From assembly GCA_900752475.1 (NCBI GenBank), contig CAADVJ010000173.1, forward strand, positions 1 through 7,148: a DNA stretch of 7,148 nucleotides. Reading direction: 5' to 3'. Under the pieces are notes generated by a model. That model did no database searches. It was not told the DNA's origin and saw only the letters and a list, made by a program, of their open reading frames with translations. The translations under genes were made by a program, and so were the position numbers. This stretch comes from an uncultured Collinsella sp. (GTDB taxonomy: Bacteria > Actinomycetota > Coriobacteriia > Coriobacteriales > Coriobacteriaceae). Each line of letters begins with the position of its first letter. Position 1 is the stretch's first letter. Positions 1-5,112 of this stretch are shown in pieces.

Positions 1-840
1 CACCACGGCGCGCGACGCACCGCGGGCGCGGGCGTTATCGCGAACGGCAAGCACCAGCGCCTGCCACAGCCATTCCTCGGAGCGAAACTCGGGCAGCTCG
101 TGGTCTTCCAGGGCATCGAGCATCACACCGCGCTGGATCTCCTGAACCAGTAGGCTCTCCTCAAAACACGGCGCTTGGGCCACCACGCGACCGCAGTCGT
201 CGAGTACAAACGACCCGCCGGTATACACCGACTCGTCATAGGCACCGACCGGCGCCATGCAGGCAAACCATACGCTGCGCTTGGAGGCGATCTTGCGGTA
301 GGCGCCGCTGCGAACGGCGGCAATGGCGGCAGTCTCGCGGTCGGTCATGTCAAACGCGTTGAATTGGAAATACGCAATGAGGTCAACACCGGTCGGTAAC
401 ATCTCGAGTTCGCGGTCCAAGTCAAAAATCACGGCGATGCGCACGCCGTCCACGTCGAACACCGGCGGCGCCCAACGCGTATCGTTGTTCTCGCCACGCT
501 GCAGGGCAATGCTCGAACGCGCCGGCACCACATGACCGTCCTTGAGCATCATGTAGTCGAGCAGCGGCTGGCTCTCAAACGAAACCGCCGCGGGCACGAT
601 GCAGATCATGTCAAGCTCCTGAATACGTTCGGCAACACCAGTCAAACCGGCAAGCACGTCGTGCTCAAAGTCGGCAGCGCCCACCAGGCCACCGGGCACG
701 GCGCCCATAAAGAGCGGAGCCGGAACGCACAGCACGCGCGCCCCGCGCTCGTGGGCCAGACGAGCCTGGTCCTCGATGCGGCCGCAAATGCCCTCAATAT
801 CACCCAGGCGCATATCGATCTGTGCAAGCGCGAGCTTCAT
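1..840 (-). CDS. nadE: NAD+ synthetase, glutamine-dependent type, N-terminal part (runs off left edge)
   Basis: In this family an N-terminal nitrilase-fold glutaminase feeds ammonia to a C-terminal synthetase that turns deamido-NAD+ into NAD+ with ATP, the last step of cytosolic NAD synthesis. The 280 visible codons (start ATG 838-840) open with MKLALAQIDMRLGD, a typical nitrilase-fold beginning. They continue through VGAYDESVYTGGSFVLDDCG (about residues 198-216) and reach LWQALVLAVRDNARARG (about 258-274), which matches the helix entering the synthetase domain. The SGGxDS ATP loop would lie just beyond base 1. The oddity is that all three glutaminase catalytic positions look substituted: the usual FPEL Glu is Ala41 (VPAPLF), the Lys of VVPK is Ala107 (VVPARSS), and the nucleophile Cys is Phe139 (IAVIFDLD). 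The fold seems kept but the domain is probably inactive, so the enzyme may depend on free ammonia. A stand-alone nitrilase is unlikely because the reading continues into the synthetase linker. Confidence 0.85.
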   Translation of the reverse strand, partial: MKLALAQIDMRLGDIEGICGRIEDQARLAHERGARVLCVPAPLFMGAVPGGLVGAADFEHDVLAGLTGVAERIQELDMICIVPAAVSFESQPLLDYMMLKDGHVVPARSSIALQRGENNDTRWAPPVFDVDGVRIAVIFDLDRELEMLPTGVDLIAYFQFNAFDMTDRETAAIAAVRSGAYRKIASKRSVWFACMAPVGAYDESVYTGGSFVLDDCGRVVAQAPCFEESLLVQEIQRGVMLDALEDHELPEFRSEEWLWQALVLAVRDNARARGASRAVV

Positions 841-847
841 GGCCCAG

Positions 848-855
848 CCCTTTCC
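848..855 (-). promoter_or_regulatory. Ribosome binding site of nadE
   Basis: On the minus strand GGAAAGGG lies 7 bases before the ATG at 838-840. It supports this start for the NAD+ synthetase. The start also matches the usual N-terminus of the family (KLALAQ). Confidence 0.65.
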
Positions 856-879
856 GTCGTAAACCATCAAAATCGTAGT

Positions 880-912
880 AAAAGCGCCGGCCGCATAATG
901 CAGTCGGCGCTT
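880..912 (-). terminator. Probable intrinsic terminator after the superoxide reductase gene
   Basis: Read on the minus strand, AAGCGCCG (905-912) pairs perfectly with CGGCGCTT (882-889). Inside the loop GCA/TGC can pair further around TTA. The descending arm runs into TTTT (880-883). It sits 45 bases past the upstream stop codon, a usual place for a terminator. The T-run is short, so termination may be partial. If it is efficient, nadE needs a promoter within the roughly 35 bases left before its start, and I found no convincing one there. Confidence 0.6.
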
Positions 913-957
913 GCATGTGCATATGCTAGCTATGATACCCCGAGCGGGGGCGCGCTC

Positions 958-1320
958 CTAGAATGTCGCGGACCACAGGCCGTGCAGGTTGCAGTAGGCA
1001 TAGACGGTACCGGTCTTGGAGCCGCCCGCGAAAAACGTCGCGGGTTTCATGCCGGGCTCAAGGTAATGAACCTCTAAGCGGCCCTCGGCCTCAAGGGCGA
1101 TCCATTCAATGTAGTGCTCGGGCAGGCTGGGGTGCTCGACCGAGCCAACGCGTGCGCGAATCACGTGACCGTCGCGCTCGGTCTCGACAACAGGCACGTG
1201 CTTCTCGTGCGCCGCGTCCTCAGTGTTTGCGGTCAGTTCCGTGCAACCGGCAGGGGTCGCAACGCCGTCGCCAAGGGCAGCGATGAGCTTGCCGTCGGGG
1301 TCCTTAAAGAATTTCGCCAT
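958..1320 (-). CDS. dfx: Desulfoferrodoxin-family superoxide reductase, lacking the desulforedoxin iron site
   Basis: Superoxide reductase gives one electron to superoxide at a mononuclear iron held by four His and one Cys, making hydrogen peroxide without releasing oxygen; it is a cytoplasmic oxygen defence of anaerobes. The 120-residue product has all expected ligands: EKH at 39-41 (His41), EHP (His63), EHY (His69), and C-x-x-H in YCNLHGLW (Cys110, His113). Glu39-Lys40 are the conserved residues beside the open iron site. The N-terminal 35 residues resemble a desulforedoxin domain (FFKDPDG, then GC), but only Cys26 remains of the four Cys that bind the second iron in two-iron proteins. This resembles the class III form known from Treponema. 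The start ATG 1318-1320 is chosen for its clear ribosome site; an in-frame extension of 30 codons upstream has no family resemblance. A stem-loop follows the gene. Confidence 0.93.
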   Translation of the reverse strand: MAKFFKDPDGKLIAALGDGVATPAGCTELTANTEDAAHEKHVPVVETERDGHVIRARVGSVEHPSLPEHYIEWIALEAEGRLEVHYLEPGMKPATFFAGGSKTGTVYAYCNLHGLWSATF

Positions 1321-1326
1321 GATGTT

Positions 1327-1333
1327 CTCCTTT
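1327..1333 (-). promoter_or_regulatory. Ribosome binding site of the superoxide reductase gene
   Basis: AAAGGAG on the minus strand lies 6 bases before ATG 1318-1320. It settles the start at MAKFFKDPDG instead of the in-frame ATG 30 codons upstream. Confidence 0.85.
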
Positions 1334-1485
1334 GCTGATGTGCCAATGTTCTCGATGGTTCTTATGCCCAAAGGCAGACAAACCATCCACGGCATTGCAA
1401 ATGAACACATAACGGATCAGGCAAGCGGTCGGGCCAAAATGCGTCGACCGTCCTGCCCACTCCAGCAGTCCCACCCCGCGCGCGG

Positions 1486-4400
1486 CTAGCGCCCGTCGCC
1501 GCCGAGCAGCGCCAGAACATCCTCGCGCGTGAACAGTGCCGACGAGATGCCGTCGCCGCCGAGCACGCTGTTGACCAGGTCGCGCTTGGACTCCTGCATC
1601 CGCATAATGCGTTCCTCGATCGTGTCCTTGGCGATGAGCTTGTACACGGTCACGGTATGTTGCTGGCCAATACGGTGTGCACGGTCAGTTGCTTGGTCCT
1701 GCGCCGCCACGTTCCACCACGGGTCGTAGTGGATGACCACGTCGGCCGCCGTCAGGTTAAGGCCCACGCCGCCCGCCTTGAGCGAAATCAAAAAGACCGG
1801 AACCTCGCCCGCTTGGAACTGCGCGACCATCTTGGCGCGGCTCTCCTTAGACGAAGCGCCCGTGAGCTTAAGGAAGGCGATGTCCTCCTTGGCCAGGCGC
1901 CTACCGATAATATCGAGCATGCCCGTAAACTGGCTGAACAACAAGATACGGTGACCGCCATCGAGTGCGCCGTGCACGAGCTCCATGCACGTATCGAGCT
2001 TGGCGCTCCCCGACTTGTAATCCTCGTAGTGTAGACGCGGGTCGCAGCAGATCTGGCGCAGCTTGGTGAGCTCGGCGAGCACTTTGAGCTTGTCTTTCTT
2101 AAACTCGGATGCCTCGCGGTGCTGCACCTGCTGGGCGATGCGGTCCTGGTTGGCCAGGTAGAGCTTGCGCTGCTCGCCGGTAAGCTGCGCCATGACCGTA
2201 TCCTCGATCTTCTCGGGCAGGTCGGCCACCACGTCTTCCTTTACGCGGCGCAGCACAAACGGCGACACGAGCGCTTGCAGGCGGGCGGCACTGTCGCCCT
2301 CGGCATGCTCGACCGGGCTTTCGAAGCGCTTTGCAAACGATTCACGCGTACCCAGCAGGCCCGGCATCAAAAAGTCGAAGATGCTCCAGAGCTCGGATAG
2401 GCGGTTTTCGATGGGCGTGCCCGTCAGGGCAAAGCGCACGCCGGCAGGCAGGCGCTTTGCGGCGCGCGCCACCTGGGTGAGCGGGTTTTTAATGTACTGG
2501 GCCTCATCGAGCACCACACGGGCAAAGTCCTGCTCGACGTACTCGTCGATATCGCGCCGCATAAGGTCATACGACGTCACGACCACGTTATGCTCGGCCA
2601 CGCCGGCGATCTGCACGCGACGCTGCGCCTTGGCGCCCACAATGGCGCACACATCGAGCGACGGGGCAAAGCGCTCCAGCTCGGCGGTCCAGTTGTACAC
2701 AAGCGACGCGGGACACACCACAAGCGTGGGTTTAGTGTCCCCCGCCTCCACGCGCGCCAGGATATGCGCGATCATCTGGAGCGTTTTGCCCAGGCCCATG
2801 TCGTCGGCCAAGATGCCGCCAAGGCTCAGGTGTTCGAGCGAGCCGAGCCACTGGTATCCGTCGACCTGGTAGCCGCGCATCGTTGCCTTGAGCGATGCCG
2901 GCACCGTAAAGTCCATCTTGCCGAGCGTGTCCAGACGCTCGACGGTACGGCGGAACGCAGCGTCGCGATCGGCCTCGAGCGCGGGCGTGCGCGCGAGCAT
3001 GCTATCGACGAACAGGGTACTCGATGCGGGAAGCGACACGCCGTCGAGCAGGTCGACGGCATCGACGCCCAGGTCCTCGGCGAGGCCAAACGCGGCTCGA
3101 GCGCCCTCGTCCAGGCGAATGATGTCGCCGGACGTAAGGCGCGCAAACGTTTGATGGCGCTTGTACGAATCGAGATAGACGGCAAGGTCCGCGGCCGAAA
3201 GCCCGCTCGCGCCCAGTTCGACGTCGAGCAGATTGCTCTTGACGGTCGCGCGAACCGAGAGCTTGGGCGCGGGGCGGACCGAGACCTGGCGCAGGCGGTC
3301 GCTGAGCATGACCTCACCAAGCTCGGACAGGGCGGATAGGCCCTCGGTCAGCAGGCAGAACAAGCTCTCGTCATCGCGCTCCTCAAACGCCAGACCGCCC
3401 TCGTAGAAATCGAAGTACAGGGCCGCCGTGTCCATAACACGAAACTCTGCCACCTCGTCGCGGGGCGGCACGCCCGGGCGCTGCTCTTCGAAGGGGCTGC
3501 CCGGAGCGCCCAGGCTAAAGAGATCTGCCGACCAATCGCCGTAGGTAACCGTAACTTTGCAGGTCACGAGCCCATCGTCGACGCCGATCGCCATAGCAAA
3601 GCTCGGCTCGGGTGCCACGGTATCGAGCGCGGCGGGCGCGGTGAGGTCGGTGTAGTCGCGCAAAATGGGCAGCGCCATACGACAGAACTCCCCCACCTGG
3701 TCGGCAGCGATATGGACCGGCGTGCGACAGGGCAGCAAGCGCGATAGAAACGGCGCCGCATGCTGGGCAAACGCCACATCGGTGCGGCGCGCACGGCGCG
3801 TGTCAACCAAGTAGGCGGCATCACCCGACGCAAAGCAGTACATATCGGTGGGCAGGCGCAGATCGTAGCTGCCACCAGCCGCCGGCGCGATTTTGGCGGC
3901 AAGGAGCGGTGGGCGCTTAGACAGCGCCTCGTCCTCCCCTTCCGGAGGCATCTCAACCGCCACGTCATAGGTGCGATGCGTCGTCGTCCCCCGCGACCAG
4001 GCGGGCTCAAAGGAGATGGTCTGGCCACGCAGCAGGTCCAGCACATATACGATGCTATGCTCGGACAGCGGTAACTGACGCTCGGCAACAAAACCGCTGC
4101 GGGCAAAGTCATACGACGCCGAACGTGAGCTTGTGATGTCATCGAGATAAGCAACTGTCGTCACAACAAGGTTGAGCAGCTTTGTCGACACGTCATCGAA
4201 AGCTTCGGGCGTATGGACAAACGTGAGCTTCTTGCCATAGGAGAATGTGCCGCCGCGCACGTAGGCGTCGGCCATGCCGTCGATATCCTTAACCACGTAG
4301 GACACCGAACCGCAGCGAATGCGAAACTCGAGCGCCCAGCTAAAGCGGTCGGCAAACAGCGGATTGTAGTACGGCACCAAAAAGGGCTCCAACGCCGCTT

Positions 4401-4950
4401 TGGGGGCGTTGGGATCAACGGCACCGGCAAGCTTGCGGCGCATGCTCGCCAGCTCATCCATGCGCGAGTCCGAAAGATCGGAGAGCGCCGCCATGAGGCT
4501 GGGGCTCGTGGGGACGGGCGCCGGGAAGGAAAAGTTGGGGTTGACGGCCGGCGCTTTGGGCGCGGTGCGCGCGGGCTGTTTCGGCTGCGCCGTAAACGTG
4601 CGGACCGGCGTGCGCAAACCTTCGACGGGCTCGGCGCCGCTGGCATCCAAATACGCCAGAGCCGTGGCAATAGCGTGCTTGCACATACCGGGGTAACGAT
4701 AGGCGGCGGGGCAGTCGCAGTCGTAGTCGATCACCTCGTGCTCGTCCATGTCGAGCGCCACGTGCGTCTTGTACAGGTCGCCGCGCGAACCGCGCACCGA
4801 ACCCTCAACCGTCACGTTTTTGGAGAAGCGCGAGCCGCTATCCTCGATCGACAGCACGGCGCCGTTGAGCATGAGCGAACGCCCCTTCATAAAGGTGCCG
4901 CTCAGCGCCGCCTCTTTCCGGAGCGCCTGCACAAACGTCCCCTGCGCCAT
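1486..4950 (-). CDS. SNF2-family ATPase/helicase with N-terminal SWIM zinc finger
   Basis: This 1154-residue protein belongs to the large bacterial SNF2/RapA-like group: ATP-driven translocases on double-stranded DNA whose physiological role in bacteria is poorly known. Numbered from ATG 4948-4950, a SWIM zinc finger lies at about 78-92 (CDCP then CKH: Cys78, Cys80, Cys90, His92). A Pro/Ala-rich linker follows at about 115-152. A long middle region (about 190-680) corresponds to the SNF2-associated region of bacterial members. The ATPase core comes next: GYQVDGYQWL (693-702), Walker A DDMGLGKT (716-723, Lys722), DEAQ box (815-818), LTGTPIEN (842-849). The second RecA lobe has LLFSQFTGM (about 1003-1011), SLKAGGVGLNLT and the arginine motif QATDRAHRIGQ (1086-1096, Arg1090 and Arg1093). 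All motifs are intact, so it should be active. The C-terminus (SALFTREDVLALLGG) is typical. The nested palindrome lies just upstream and the superoxide reductase gene 165 bases downstream. Confidence 0.95.
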   Translation of the reverse strand: MAQGTFVQALRKEAALSGTFMKGRSLMLNGAVLSIEDSGSRFSKNVTVEGSVRGSRGDLYKTHVALDMDEHEVIDYDCDCPAAYRYPGMCKHAIATALAYLDASGAEPVEGLRTPVRTFTAQPKQPARTAPKAPAVNPNFSFPAPVPTSPSLMAALSDLSDSRMDELASMRRKLAGAVDPNAPKAALEPFLVPYYNPLFADRFSWALEFRIRCGSVSYVVKDIDGMADAYVRGGTFSYGKKLTFVHTPEAFDDVSTKLLNLVVTTVAYLDDITSSRSASYDFARSGFVAERQLPLSEHSIVYVLDLLRGQTISFEPAWSRGTTTHRTYDVAVEMPPEGEDEALSKRPPLLAAKIAPAAGGSYDLRLPTDMYCFASGDAAYLVDTRRARRTDVAFAQHAAPFLSRLLPCRTPVHIAADQVGEFCRMALPILRDYTDLTAPAALDTVAPEPSFAMAIGVDDGLVTCKVTVTYGDWSADLFSLGAPGSPFEEQRPGVPPRDEVAEFRVMDTAALYFDFYEGGLAFEERDDESLFCLLTEGLSALSELGEVMLSDRLRQVSVRPAPKLSVRATVKSNLLDVELGASGLSAADLAVYLDSYKRHQTFARLTSGDIIRLDEGARAAFGLAEDLGVDAVDLLDGVSLPASSTLFVDSMLARTPALEADRDAAFRRTVERLDTLGKMDFTVPASLKATMRGYQVDGYQWLGSLEHLSLGGILADDMGLGKTLQMIAHILARVEAGDTKPTLVVCPASLVYNWTAELERFAPSLDVCAIVGAKAQRRVQIAGVAEHNVVVTSYDLMRRDIDEYVEQDFARVVLDEAQYIKNPLTQVARAAKRLPAGVRFALTGTPIENRLSELWSIFDFLMPGLLGTRESFAKRFESPVEHAEGDSAARLQALVSPFVLRRVKEDVVADLPEKIEDTVMAQLTGEQRKLYLANQDRIAQQVQHREASEFKKDKLKVLAELTKLRQICCDPRLHYEDYKSGSAKLDTCMELVHGALDGGHRILLFSQFTGMLDIIGRRLAKEDIAFLKLTGASSKESRAKMVAQFQAGEVPVFLISLKAGGVGLNLTAADVVIHYDPWWNVAAQDQATDRAHRIGQQHTVTVYKLIAKDTIEERIMRMQESKRDLVNSVLGGDGISSALFTREDVLALLGGDGR

Positions 4951-4954
4951 CACT

Positions 4955-4960
4955 TCCTCC
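4955..4960 (-). promoter_or_regulatory. Ribosome binding site that fixes the SNF2 gene start
   Basis: GGAGGA on the minus strand lies 4 bases before ATG 4948-4950. A GTG six codons upstream (4966-4968) is in frame, but using it would place this site inside the coding region and leave the GTG next to the palindrome with no comparable site. The ATG start is therefore preferred. Confidence 0.8.
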
Positions 4961-4970
4961 AATCTCACCC

Positions 4971-5009
4971 GGGGTAGCTAATTTGGGACGGGGCTATTTT
5001 AGCTACCCC
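4971..5009. repeat. Left hairpin unit of the nested palindrome
   Basis: A 39-base unit with an 11-bp perfect stem and a 17-base asymmetric loop. The core TAGCTA is a palindrome in its own right, and GCTATTTTAGC (4993-5003) offers a second, shorter hairpin inside the unit. It ends 10 bases before the SNF2 ribosome site, so folding here could influence translation of that gene. Confidence 0.8.
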
Positions 5010-5061
5010 CATATGTCGATTGAGATGCATTCCGACCCCGACTCATTCGCCGTCAGTCAAA

Positions 5062-5099
5062 GGGTAGCTAAAATAGCCCCGTCCCAAATTAGCTACCCC
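5062..5099. repeat. Right hairpin unit of the nested palindrome
   Basis: The inverted copy of the left unit, 38 bases, with a 10-bp stem and a 17-base loop. It sits 13 bp beyond the dnaE stop. Read on the minus strand its stem is followed by only TTT (5059-5061), too little for a classic intrinsic terminator, although it could protect the dnaE transcript's 3' end. Confidence 0.75.
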
Positions 5100-5112
5100 G
5101 CCAACGCCGTCC

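Larger units (their letters stand above)
4971..5099. repeat. Nested palindromic element between dnaE and the SNF2 gene
   Basis: Bases 4971-5008 are the exact reverse complement of 5062-5099 (38 bp, no mismatch), separated by 53 bp. Each arm is itself a hairpin: GGGGTAGCTAA (4971-4981) pairs with TTAGCTACCCC (4999-5009), and GGGTAGCTAA (5062-5071) pairs with TTAGCTACCC (5089-5098), both around 17-base loops holding GGGACGGGG or its complement. RNA from either strand could fold as one long 38-bp stem or as two short hairpins. The element fills nearly the whole gap, starting 13 bp after the dnaE stop and ending 20 bp before the SNF2 ATG. The GGTAG ends and paired inverted units recall REP/BIME elements; a transcript stabiliser or terminator is also possible. 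No target duplication flanks it and no T-run follows the long stem. I cannot assign it to a named family. Confidence 0.9.

Noticed and set aside
532..1077. Plus-strand open frame spanning the nadE start, the gap and the end of the superoxide reductase gene
   Set aside because: It overlaps two real genes on the other strand and a terminator hairpin, and the translation resembles no known protein.
1321..1410. Thirty-codon upstream extension of the superoxide reductase
   Set aside because: The family N-terminus begins at MAKFFKDPDG with an AAAGGAG site 6 bases before it; the extension contains that site and has no family similarity.
1426..1450. CGGTCG/CGACCG inverted repeat after the SNF2 gene as a terminator
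   Set aside because: Only 6 bp with a 13-base loop and no T-run after it on either strand; common by chance in GC-rich DNA.
2590..3339. Plus-strand open frame of 249 codons inside the SNF2 gene
   Set aside because: Antisense shadow of the well-supported helicase core; no domain resemblance.
1486..4950. SNF2 protein as part of a DISARM-like defence island
   Set aside because: Its neighbours are dnaE, superoxide reductase and nadE, with no methylase, nuclease or other defence gene, and the SWIM-SNF2 architecture is widespread outside defence loci.
4213..4977. Long plus-strand open frame (254 codons) opposite the start of the SNF2 gene
   Set aside because: It lies antisense to a gene with clear protein motifs, shows no recognisable domain, and its residue make-up (Arg, Gly, Ala, Val rich) is what high-GC antisense frames give.
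5032..5062. TTGACT in the palindrome spacer (minus strand) as a -35 box for the SNF2 gene
   Set aside because: No acceptable -10 lies 16-18 bases downstream; the stretch there is GC-rich (GGTCGG).
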